Source: Pedobacter segetis | Lineage (GTDB): Bacteria; Bacteroidota; Bacteroidia; Sphingobacteriales; Sphingobacteriaceae | Assembly (NCBI RefSeq): GCF_016623585.1 | Contig: NZ_JAEHFY010000009.1 | Coordinates: forward strand, 94,073-158,072 | DNA length: 64,000 bases | Direction: 5' to 3' | Part shown: positions 45,460-53,317 of the stretch, piece by piece | Position numbering within the stretch: position 1 is the stretch's first letter | How the letters are laid out: every line of letters begins with the position of its first letter | Translations under genes and position numbers: made by a program | Notes under the pieces: generated by a model | What the model saw: only the letters and a program-made list of their open reading frames with translations | Told to the model about the DNA's origin: nothing | The model's database searches: none

Positions 45460-45811
45460 ATTAAATTGAGGATTTATTTATTGTTGTATGCAGTAACATT
45501 GTAGGTTTAAAAATGGTACGAGATTAAGATATGAGTGCTTTTTAAATAAAGACGTAAATCAAATTGATATACTAAATTACAGATTTGCCGTAGGCATACT
45601 GAAAATCAGTAAGTTATTATAATTAATTCTGTTTATTAAAATATAGGCTTGGCTAATAAGCGCCAAAATTGGTTTAAGTTTTAAAAATAGAAATTGGTTT
45701 TATTTTTGGCAACCTGTCCTGTCCTGTCCAAAGATCTGGGTTCATCACATAAAATGATCTAACTTAAATCATCTATCATGAAACAGATAACCTATTTAAA
45801 GTAAATAGTGT
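45460..45811. other. Intergenic region before the GH106 operon
   Basis: 352 bases between the GH106 start and the 3' end of the AraC gene. It must hold the promoter of the GH106-GH78-GH71/99-BNR operon. A CTATTT-N5-AAATAG motif is present at 45792-45808 (listed separately). The direct repeat CCTGTCCTGTCC occurs near 45716. No gene is seen. Confidence 0.4.
45792..45808. promoter_or_regulatory. CTATTT-N5-AAATAG motif, copy 1
   Basis: CTATTTAAAGTAAATAG, preceded by AAC, forms an inverted repeat with 6-bp arms. An almost identical motif (AACCTATTTAAGGCAAATAG) lies upstream of the GH43 gene. The two copies bracket the AraC regulator gene, one on each side, as expected for a regulator site shared by the flanking glycosidase operons. 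Confidence 0.4.
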
Positions 45812-46699
45812 TTATTTATAACTTGTCAAAACCATATTGCGGAACTGCAATGGGGTAAAACCTGTTTTTTGTTTAAACAGTTTGGAGAAATAAAACGGAG
45901 ACTCAAATTTTAGCATATAAGCCACTTCCTTAACCGCATATTGCGGATTGCCCAACAACTCCTTTGCCTTTTGGATTTTTAGTTGAATAAAATACTGGCC
46001 CGGCGAAATACCGGTATTTTCTTTAAACACTTTCCTAAACCAAGAGTAACCAACTTCTAGCTCATTGGTAATGGTTTTAGAGTCTGTGATTTCTAATAAA
46101 TTTTCTCTAAAAAGTATTTTAGCCTTCTTAACGGTTTGCTCAATCAAGCCTTCATCATTATTACGCCCTTGTTGATTAAAAGCGTACAACATCCCCAAAA
46201 TATGGATGGTAGCACTAGCAATTATCGCTTGAAATCCGCTGTTTTCATCTTTTGACGCACTCAAAACATCGCCAAACAGTTGGAGTACTTTTTCATTTAA
46301 GCCCAAGTGAGACAAAGGCTGCTTTTTAGAAAACGAATTATTTGCAATTAGCTTATCCATATAATCACCACTAAAACTTACCCAATACTCGTCCCAACCG
46401 GTTTCTTTATCTGGTTTATACCGATGTCTTTCATTTGGATAAACCATAAAAATGGTACCATCCAAAATACGTTCTTTTATAGATTCAGTTTCAAGAATAC
46501 CATTGCCGTTAACAATATAAATTAAAGTATATTCTTGCAAAACCCTTCCGGTTTCCCATGTGAAATGATGGTGCGCCGGATGGTTTGATTCGGGATAGAT
46601 GGCATTTGGCAAAATTCGGGTACATCCTACGCTTAAAACATTCAATCCCCAAATAGCGGCTTTATCATTAGAAGGAAAATACTTGAAGAAATTATTCAT
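45812..46699 (-). CDS. AraC-family transcriptional regulator
   Basis: A 295-residue regulator. Residues 15-165 form a cupin-like AraC sensor domain (ESNHPAHHHFTWETGRVLQE near 36-55 with clustered His, and YPNERHRYKPDKETGWDEYW near 93-112). Residues 190-290 are the double HTH: ITNELEVGYSWFRKVFKENTG, GISPGQYFIQLKIQKAKELL and the family signature VAYMLKFESPFYFSKLFKQKTGFTPLQFR in parts. It likely senses a rhamnose-type sugar and controls the divergent GH43 gene and the GH106 operon downstream. The intergenic space toward GH43 has two inverted repeats. Confidence 0.88.
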   Translation of the reverse strand: MNNFFKYFPSNDKAAIWGLNVLSVGCTRILPNAIYPESNHPAHHHFTWETGRVLQEYTLIYIVNGNGILETESIKERILDGTIFMVYPNERHRYKPDKETGWDEYWVSFSGDYMDKLIANNSFSKKQPLSHLGLNEKVLQLFGDVLSASKDENSGFQAIIASATIHILGMLYAFNQQGRNNDEGLIEQTVKKAKILFRENLLEITDSKTITNELEVGYSWFRKVFKENTGISPGQYFIQLKIQKAKELLGNPQYAVKEVAYMLKFESPFYFSKLFKQKTGFTPLQFRNMVLTSYK

Positions 46700-46757
46700 T
46701 GGTTTTTAAAAGCTGTAAGCTAAATTTAAAATATTCTGATCAAACTTGCTATCAGAA

Positions 46758-46798
46758 AACCAACTCGTTAAAAATATTTAAAACTTAACGAGTAGGTT
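46758..46798. promoter_or_regulatory. Interrupted palindrome upstream of the AraC gene
   Basis: AACC-a-ACTCGTTAA (46758-46771) is matched by TTAACGAGT-a-GGTT (46785-46798): 9 plus 4 base pairs with one opposed A/A and a 13-base spacer. It lies 60-100 bases upstream of the AraC start, in the divergent AraC/GH43 region, and is a likely regulator site or transcript hairpin. Confidence 0.45.
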
Positions 46799-46865
46799 AA
46801 ATATATCGCAAATATGTTTTGATATTGCTTCAACAATTTTATTTTTGATGTTAACACAAAGAAAC

Positions 46866-46882
46866 CTATTTAAGGCAAATAG
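46866..46882. promoter_or_regulatory. CTATTT-N5-AAATAG motif, copy 2
   Basis: CTATTTAAGGCAAATAG lies 73 bases upstream of the GH43 start. It shares AACCTATTTAARGYAAATAG with the copy at 45792-45808, differing at two positions. Confidence 0.4.
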
Positions 46883-46955
46883 ATCAAATAAGTTTCAGCC
46901 AAAATAAAATTCGCTTAGCAAATAACGCTAAAATCACTACGCTAAAATTTATCTA

Positions 46956-48290
46956 ATGAATGTTTCGAAATTTTATTTTATCGGGTTAACATTATGCTTT
47001 TTGCAGTTAAATTTGTTTGCGCAAAACCCAATTTTACCGGGTAAGGGAGTTTGCGATCCTCAAATTAGAATTTATCACAATAAGGCCTACTTATATGCCA
47101 CTCATGATTCGGCGGCCAAAAGCAAAACATTTGTGATGAACGATTGGTGGATATGGTCTTCGTCAGACTTGGTAAATTGGAAATACGAAGCCCGCTTAAA
47201 ACCAGAAGATACTTATTATAAAAAAGCAACTAACCAATGTTGGGCTACCGATGCCATCAGCAGAAACGGCAAATACTATTTATACTTCTCAAGAGGACCA
47301 AAGGAAATAGGCGTGGTGGAAAGTGACTCGCCTATTGGTCCCTGGAAAGACCCGGTTCAAAAGCCTTTGATTGCCCTAAACTTCACACCAACAGAAGCTC
47401 GTGATCCGGGAATATTGCAACTGCAAGACGGCACTTCATACATCGTTTTCGGAGTTTGGGATTTTTATATCGCCCGCCTAAATCCAGACATGGTTTCACT
47501 GGCAGAAACCCCCAAGAAAATTACCCTGGATAAAAAAGATGGCCCCTATGGCCCCGGAAAAACAGACGACAAACCTTTTTTACACCAAAGGGGAAACAAA
47601 TTTTATTTATCCTGGGGTTGCTATTATGCTATGGCTGATGATTTATATGGCCCATATAATTACGAGGGATCAATTATCACTAAAGAAAGAACAGATAGCT
47701 TGTTCCAAAAAAAGCTTACTTACGATCGTCATGGTTCTTTTTTTAAACTACATAACCAATGGTATTTTGCCTGTAATGACCAAAGCGTTCCAGGTAGCGA
47801 TAAGCATTTCAGAAATAGTGTGATTAGCTATGTACATTACAAAAAAAACGGAGAAATTGCCCCCATTTACCTTAGCCAAACTGGCGTTGGGCAATATGAT
47901 GCCTCGCTAATTGAAGCAGAAGATTATTTTTCTGCTAGCAAGGTAAATCAACAAGAAAATACCGATGGTGGTTTTTCGGTCTCGGCTATTCAAAACGGTA
48001 CTTATCTGTACTATCCCAAGGTTAGAAATTTAGGTAAAAATGCAAAAGTCTTTTTACGGATTTCTTCGCTGGGAGGCGTAAACTGCACTCTAAATATCCG
48101 TGAAAATAATAGCAAGGGAAAACTTTTAGGAAAATATAAGCTCAGGTTAAAAACTGCTGAAATGGAAAAGACCATCTCTTTTGATTTAAAAAATAGTACG
48201 GGCGATAAAAACATCTGTTTACAATTTAAAGGAGACCCCAATTCATTAAAGTTAGATTGGTTTAGTTTTGATAAAAAACCTGGATTTTAG
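46956..48290 (+). CDS. Secreted GH43-like glycosidase with CBM6-like domain
   Basis: A 444-residue protein with signal peptide (GLTLCFLQLNLFAQ). The five-bladed GH43/clan-F propeller shows CDPQIRIYHNKAYLYATHD near 33-51 (catalytic base Asp), WATDAISRNGKYYLYFSRG near 94-112, EARDPGILQLQDGTSYIVFG near 147-166, DDKPFLHQRGNKFYLSWG near 205-222 and YDRHGSFFKLHNQWYFACND near 254-273. The C-terminal 120 residues start ASLIEAEDYFSA, the opening of a CBM6 beta sandwich. GH43 enzymes usually release arabinose, xylose or galactose, so this enzyme probably trims side chains. It is divergent from the AraC gene. Confidence 0.85.
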   Translation: MNVSKFYFIGLTLCFLQLNLFAQNPILPGKGVCDPQIRIYHNKAYLYATHDSAAKSKTFVMNDWWIWSSSDLVNWKYEARLKPEDTYYKKATNQCWATDAISRNGKYYLYFSRGPKEIGVVESDSPIGPWKDPVQKPLIALNFTPTEARDPGILQLQDGTSYIVFGVWDFYIARLNPDMVSLAETPKKITLDKKDGPYGPGKTDDKPFLHQRGNKFYLSWGCYYAMADDLYGPYNYEGSIITKERTDSLFQKKLTYDRHGSFFKLHNQWYFACNDQSVPGSDKHFRNSVISYVHYKKNGEIAPIYLSQTGVGQYDASLIEAEDYFSASKVNQQENTDGGFSVSAIQNGTYLYYPKVRNLGKNAKVFLRISSLGGVNCTLNIRENNSKGKLLGKYKLRLKTAEMEKTISFDLKNSTGDKNICLQFKGDPNSLKLDWFSFDKKPGF

Positions 48291-48537
48291 GTAATAGAAT
48301 CAAGAGAAATCAGAAAGTACATGGGAAATATCAATTAGGTTATTTTATCGCTGGCGTTTGAGTTTAACTTTGGTTTATCCAATTAGATGTGGGCCGAAAG
48401 CTAAGCGCCAATAGCTAACTGCAGATTTTACAATCTTCTGCGAAATTTTGTAGTTGACTAACGATTTAAGTGCTGAAATATTCCTGAATTTAATATGCTA
48501 AACCAGATTATATGATGATACGTTTTAAAAAAATACA

Positions 48538-48624
48538 TGGGTTTACATGGCAGATATCATGGAAACAAATGCAGACCAATCGTGAGTTGTAGCGGAATTA
48601 CCTAGAATATTCCACCTCGCTTAA
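48538..48624 (+). pseudogene. Remnant of a second rhaM (C-terminal end only)
   Basis: The frame reads W-VYMADIMETNADQS, then TGA in place of the usual Pro codon, then VVAELPRIFHLA and TAA. This is the conserved tail of L-rhamnose mutarotase; the intact copy at 35357 has WAYMADIMETNEDNSP and VFHLD. Nothing recognisable of the first 75 residues is left upstream. It therefore records a lost paralogue, probably once in an operon with the sugar isomerase that follows. Confidence 0.75.
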
Positions 48625-48646
48625 TTTAAAAATCAAAATATTTATA

Positions 48647-48722
48647 AGATGAAATCGACATGTTTAAAATAATCATTAAACACACAGGGCAATGATTATT
48701 TTAAACATCAAAGATTTCATCT
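48647..48722 (+). promoter_or_regulatory. Long hairpin in the leader of the sugar isomerase gene
   Basis: A perfect 18-bp arm pair, 48660-48677 (ATGTTTAAAATAATCATT) and 48691-48708, surrounds a 13-base loop. Outside it a second pair, AGATGAAATC (48647-48656) and GATTTCATCT (48713-48722), extends the stem to 28 bp with a small internal bulge. It ends 30 bases before the isomerase ATG at 48752. It may be a leader structure controlling the isomerase, a terminator of the lost upstream gene, or a miniature insertion. Confidence 0.6.
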
Positions 48723-48751
48723 GGCAAATGAAAATCAATAAAAATAAACAG

Positions 48752-50179
48752 ATGAAATCTAACTTAAAAATCGGGCTGTTCGGGATAGGCTTGGATACTT
48801 ACTGGCCACAGTTTGAAGGCTTAAAAGAACGTTTAGAAGGTTACTTAAAAGTGGTGGAAAACAACATTGCCAAAATCCATGAAGGCGTGGTTAATTTGGG
48901 TTTGATAGACAATCCGGAAAGTGCTTTTGAGGCGGGGAGAACTTTCCGTAAAGAAGATGTGGATATTATTTTTCTCTACGTTTCTACTTATGCGCTTTCT
49001 TCCACGGTGTTGCCTGTAGTGCAAAGAGCTAAAGTGCCTGTAATCATCCTGAACCTATCGCCGGAAGCCAGCATCGATTACAAATCGTTCAACAAAATGA
49101 CGGATAGAACTAAGATGACCGGAGAATGGCTGTCTTATTGTTCGGCTTGCCCTGTACCAGAAATTGCCAATGTTTTTAACCGAACAGGCGTAAAATTTCA
49201 TCAGATAACCGGGATGTTGCATAACGATGAAGAAGCCTGGACAGAAATTTCGGAATGGGTGGAAGCGGCAAAAGTTGCCAACATTATGGCTTATAACCGT
49301 TTGGGTTGCATGGGACATTATTATAGCGGAATGCTGGATATTTACAGTGATTTAACGCAGCAATACGCTCATTTTGGCGGTCATGTAGAACTGATTGAGG
49401 TTGACGAATTAGCGGGTTTAAGAAAAGCAGTTTCTGATGCGGAAATCACCGACCGTGTTGCACTAATTCAGAAAACATTTGATGTACAGGAAGATTGCTC
49501 AGAAGCTGAATTAAAAAGAGCTGCAAAAACATCAGTGGCTTTAGATAAATTGGTAGATAAATACCAGTTGGGTTCTATGGCATATTACTATAAAGGAACT
49601 GGAAATTTTGATAATGAAGACACCATTAGTTCTATCATCATCGGCAATAGCTTATTAACGGCAAACCACGTTCCGGTAGCTGGCGAATATGAAGTTAAAA
49701 ATGCGCAAGCCATGAAAATTATGGACAGTTTTGGTGCCGGAGGTTCTTTTACAGAATATTATGCAATGGATTTTAACGAAGATGTGGTATTGATGGGTCA
49801 TGATGGTCCGGGGCATATCGCCATTGCAGAGGGCAAAACAAAAGTCCGCCCTTTAGGTGTGTATCACGGAAAAGTGGGTAACGGCTTATCGGTAGAAATG
49901 CAGGTAAAAAACGGGCCCGTTACCATGTTATCTGTGGTGGAGAAAGCCAACGGAAAATTAATGCTTTTGGTTGCCGAAGCCGAGTCTGTTGCAGGGCCGA
50001 TTTTGGAGATTGGAAACACCAATTCGCGTTATAAATTCCCGATTGGCGCCCGTAATTTTGTAAACAGTTGGAACAGCTTTGGCCCTGCCCATCACTGCGC
50101 TGTTGGTATTGGTCACATCGGTTCAAAAATAGAGAAACTGGGTTTGTTATTGAATATGGAAGTGAATAAGGTTTGTTGA
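48752..50179 (+). CDS. L-arabinose/L-fucose isomerase-family sugar isomerase
   Basis: A 475-residue protein of the FucI/AraA-like fold. Start chosen at ATG 48752 (MKSNLKIGLFGIGLDTYWPQ), because the upstream in-frame codons lie inside the long hairpin and the family begins at this point. Family features: FLYVSTYALSSTVLPVVQ near 71-88, NRLGCMGHYYSGMLDIY near 183-199, GNSLLTANHVPVAGEYEVKN near 297-316, GPGHIAIAEGK near 352-362 and PAHHCAVGIGH near 448-458 with the metal-ligand His pair. Substrate is uncertain: arabinose, fucose or a related deoxy-sugar. A broken rhaM lies just before it. Confidence 0.8.
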   Translation: MKSNLKIGLFGIGLDTYWPQFEGLKERLEGYLKVVENNIAKIHEGVVNLGLIDNPESAFEAGRTFRKEDVDIIFLYVSTYALSSTVLPVVQRAKVPVIILNLSPEASIDYKSFNKMTDRTKMTGEWLSYCSACPVPEIANVFNRTGVKFHQITGMLHNDEEAWTEISEWVEAAKVANIMAYNRLGCMGHYYSGMLDIYSDLTQQYAHFGGHVELIEVDELAGLRKAVSDAEITDRVALIQKTFDVQEDCSEAELKRAAKTSVALDKLVDKYQLGSMAYYYKGTGNFDNEDTISSIIIGNSLLTANHVPVAGEYEVKNAQAMKIMDSFGAGGSFTEYYAMDFNEDVVLMGHDGPGHIAIAEGKTKVRPLGVYHGKVGNGLSVEMQVKNGPVTMLSVVEKANGKLMLLVAEAESVAGPILEIGNTNSRYKFPIGARNFVNSWNSFGPAHHCAVGIGHIGSKIEKLGLLLNMEVNKVC

Positions 50180-50276
50180 TATTTTATCCTAAATTTCATG
50201 ATTACTCTGTTTTAAAACAGAAAAACCAAGGTTTATTTATATAAGAGCATATTAAAGATCGGGGTGTCAGTTTATT

Positions 50277-50744
50277 TTAATTCTGATCGCAGTTAAAGAA
50301 TAAGATAAAAAAGATAGGTCGAAACCCGTGGCCTATTATAAATGTACTATAATCAAGATTTAGAAGCCAACATTTTTTTAAAAGGATAATGTGAGGAAGA
50401 CTTATTTTTCCTTCAGTAGCTTCAATTTCCCTTGTATAAATCTGCCCGGTATAAATCCTGATGAAAATTTCTTTTAAAACCGTTCCTTTAAAAATGATAT
50501 TTAAAAAGTCAATTAATAAACGCTTACGGGAATAGGCTGTCAAACCAGAAGAATCACTTCTACAGTCTTGAACATCTGTTCTAAAAAGCTGTATTTTCAA
50601 TACGTTTTTCTTTAACATATTGCGGTAAACCATGGAACCGATAAACCCATTTCCAAAATAAGGTACTTCGTCGCAACTTTTTGGAAGTATATTAAAACTG
50701 ATGTTTTTATCGGCTAAAAAAGTTTTGTAGTTGCCATTTTTAAC
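50277..50744 (-). pseudogene. N-terminal fragment of a GH95-like glycoside hydrolase
   Basis: On the minus strand an open stretch begins without a start codon after a TAA near 50750 and reads NILPKSCDEVPYFGNGFIGS, then LKIQLFRTDVQDCRSDSSG, AYSRKRLLIDFLNIIFKGT and EIEATEGKISLPH. The 'P...P.GNG.IG...Y' and 'L...RTDV.D.R.D' patterns are typical of the N-terminal beta domain of GH95-like and related glycosidases. The catalytic barrel is entirely missing: the frame ends at 50277 and the isomerase follows. A 118-codon ORF with ATG at 50633 exists but is only part of this fragment. Confidence 0.55.
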
Positions 50745-50822
50745 TTAGCTTAACCCGTAAGAGTTAACAAAAAAAATAAGCTCAAGAAAAAAGAATCTAA
50801 TACTATATCTTTTTTAACACAA

Positions 50823-51635
50823 TCATTCTTTCTTTTGCACCTCCAACATTTTCTTGGCAAAGCGTTGGCCTAAAACAATGGCAGAAGATCTTGTGAAATG
50901 TGTATTGTCTCCTCTATCCACTAAACCTTCAGAACTTGCAATGGCCGTATAAGGGACTATTTCTGGTAGATTTGCAGTTTCTCTATTGATATTATCATAT
51001 TGAGGATTATACCTTCCCAATTGGCCAACAATAAAGGGCAGTTTATCATTACCTACCAGGGTTCTTACTCTTTTGATCAAAGCTTCTAATTTAGGCAGGT
51101 AAACAACTGCGTTTTCTGTTTTGCTATCGCTTTCTCCTTGGTGCCATAAAACTCCTTTTACTGTGCCAAATTTCATTGCTTCTAAAACCCTCCTTTCGGC
51201 ATCGTCCCAGGGGTATTTTCCTGTTACTTTATCTTTTCCTCCGGGTATCCAAGAGTTAATAGATGTACCCCCCACTGCGGTTGGTACTAATGCAATTGTT
51301 TTGCTTTTATCGGCAGCCTGCATCGCTAAGCCAAAAGACAAGCCTGGGCCAACGGCAGCAATACCAGGTTTATCAAAATGTAATGGGTTTTTAGCCGGCA
51401 CCCATCGCAAATCTTTGGTAAACATCAAAACTCTTTGGTTTTCTACTATAGAATCTTCCGCAATTAAATAACCTCTCCCAGACATGTTAGATTGCCCCAT
51501 TAATATATAGATATCCAATTTTTTATTGGCAACATCTTTTTTTGCAGTTTGCATTTTTTTACTATTACAAGAAAACAGGCATAAGGTTAAAAGTGCTACA
51601 AAGGCCAATGAAATCTGTAAGAAAGACTTGATCAT
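50823..51635 (-). CDS. SGNH carbohydrate esterase (sialate O-acetylesterase-like lipoprotein)
   Basis: A 270-residue protein with a lipoprotein signal (ALLTLCLFSC, Cys23). The SASA/DUF303-type SGNH esterase motifs are all there: MGQSNMSGRG with Ser49 as nucleophile, TAVGGTSINSW near 119-129 (oxyanion Gly), GVLWHQGESDS near 161-171 (block III) and DRGDNTHFTRSS near 240-251 with the Asp-x-x-His pair. It should remove acetyl or similar ester groups from glycans so that glycosidases can work. It is divergent from the broken GH2 gene across a 304-base gap. Confidence 0.85.
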   Translation of the reverse strand: MIKSFLQISLAFVALLTLCLFSCNSKKMQTAKKDVANKKLDIYILMGQSNMSGRGYLIAEDSIVENQRVLMFTKDLRWVPAKNPLHFDKPGIAAVGPGLSFGLAMQAADKSKTIALVPTAVGGTSINSWIPGGKDKVTGKYPWDDAERRVLEAMKFGTVKGVLWHQGESDSKTENAVVYLPKLEALIKRVRTLVGNDKLPFIVGQLGRYNPQYDNINRETANLPEIVPYTAIASSEGLVDRGDNTHFTRSSAIVLGQRFAKKMLEVQKKE

Positions 51636-51939
51636 TTTAATATTTTTATTTTAGGTGGGAATAATATTTTAACCAAATATACCATTAGAAAGCGGTTATC
51701 AAAACCTGTCAAATAGTGCAATTTTACAGGTAATTTTATGCAGAAATAAAGGCGGTTGCATTTTAAATATTTTATAATCAGTAAATTGAGTTTATCTACA
51801 AAAATCTCAAACTTTTTTGAGATATATTTTTAGGCAACATTTGCCAAGTCTTTTTGCAATTTATGTACCGTAGGCAAAACATTTTAATGAGGTACTTTAG
51901 CATTTACCATTATTGTAGATAAATTCTTTCAAATTTATT
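51636..51939. other. Divergent promoter region between esterase and GH2 genes
   Basis: 304 AT-rich bases. A hairpin with arms ATCTCAAA (51804-51811) and TTTGAGAT (51816-51823) and a T-rich flank sits in the middle. A box TACTTTAG (51893-51900), similar to the TAnnTTAG boxes of the rhamnose genes, lies 40 bases before the GH2 start. Confidence 0.35.
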
Positions 51940-53316
51940 ATGAAGTTCTTTAAACCTTTAGGTTTTGTTATATTTTTTATTTTAATTTCTATGGCCACTT
52001 TTGCCCAAGATGCTAGCAAAAACATGGTTTTAGATACTCATTGGAGATTTCAATATGGCAGGGCAGAATTTGCCGAAACAAAAAACTTTAATGATACACT
52101 TTGGAAAACAATAAACATCCCCCATACCTGGAACGCAAAAGATGTATTTAACGATGACCTAACCTACGCAAGAGGAATTGCTTGGTGCCGTAAATCAATA
52201 GCTCTTACTTTACAACAACTTTCTAACAAGGTTTCAATATATTTTGAGGGAGCTTACCAAATTACGGATGTTTACATAAACGGTGCTTTTGTTGGCAAAC
52301 ATAAAGGTGGTTATGCTGCCTTTTCTTTTGATATTACAGACAAATTGCAAGAAGGAAAAAACACAATCGCCGTTAAGGTAAATAATGCACAAAACCCGTT
52401 CATTCCGCCACTTTCAATTGATTATGCAGGTTATGGGGGCATTTACCGTCCTGTAACGTTAATTTTTAGGAATGCAATTAGCTTTAACGGAGAGTACGCA
52501 AGCAGCGGAATAAAAATCAAAACGCCTCAGGTTTCTAAAGATAAGGCAACGGTAGAAATCGAAGCAAGTGTAAAAAATCAGACTTCAAAAAATCAAAATA
52601 TTACGTTAACCGTTAGTTTGTAAAGTAGAAAATAAATGAGAAATTTAAAAGGAAGCAGAGGTAAACCATCATCAACGTAAACCAAAAAGGCTTGGCCTCT
52701 TTTAACAGAGCGCCAAAAGATGTTTATTATTTTTATCAGGCCAACTGGGCAAAAGAACCAATGACCCATATAGCCTCTAGAGATTGGGTATATAGAGCAG
52801 GGCAAGAAAACCAAAATGTAGCAATTGAGGTTTATAGCAACTTAAAAACAAATTGCATTAAATGCCGCAGAACCTGCTAAAAACAAAGTGGCTTATTTGG
52901 GTTTCAATTTAAAAGCTGATGTTAAAAACGCAGCGCAAATTGTGCTTTCTATAAACGGAAAAGCAAGTACTGATACCACCTTTAGGATTCATGTGTACAC
53001 CATCCCAAATCAAACTTTTGATTAAAATAAGATTACTTGGGCAACAGTACCATAACTTGATAAAACAGAAGCATTAGTGAACCAAGTTGCTACAAATGCT
53101 TTTGTAGCCGGCAAACTAAGTTTTGATGGTACAGATAAAATCCATTACTTAGATATTACCGGTGTGATTAAAAAACATCCATCAGAAAATTATATATTTA
53201 TCTTAGTTCGTGAAACCCACCATGCGGGCGATGAGGAAGATAAGGATATAACAATCAATATGTTAAGCAAAGAAGGCAACAATGGTGCCCAACTGATATA
53301 CTGGATAAAAAAATAA
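51940..53316 (+). pseudogene. Degraded GH2 gene that has lost its catalytic domain
   Basis: The first 227 codons are intact: signal peptide (GFVIFFILISMATFAQ), then GH2 sugar-binding and sandwich domains with INIPHTWNAKDVFNDD, YFEGAYQITDVYINGAFVGK and YGGIYRPVTLIF. The frame stops at 52623. A second frame from about 52670 resumes after the missing barrel with ASFNRAPKDVYYFYQANWAK. A third frame from about 52860 covers a beta-sandwich (CBM96/DNRLRE-like) with two in-frame TAA codons (after NQTFD and ITWATVP), and ends LIYWIKK. The whole TIM barrel with its acid/base and nucleophile is absent. An intact divergent GH2 starts immediately after. Confidence 0.85.
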
Positions 53317-53317
53317 A

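Noticed and set aside
50277..50633. Stand-alone 118-residue hypothetical gene
   Set aside because: The homologous-looking reading frame continues upstream of its ATG to 50744, so the ATG is internal to a decayed glycosidase.
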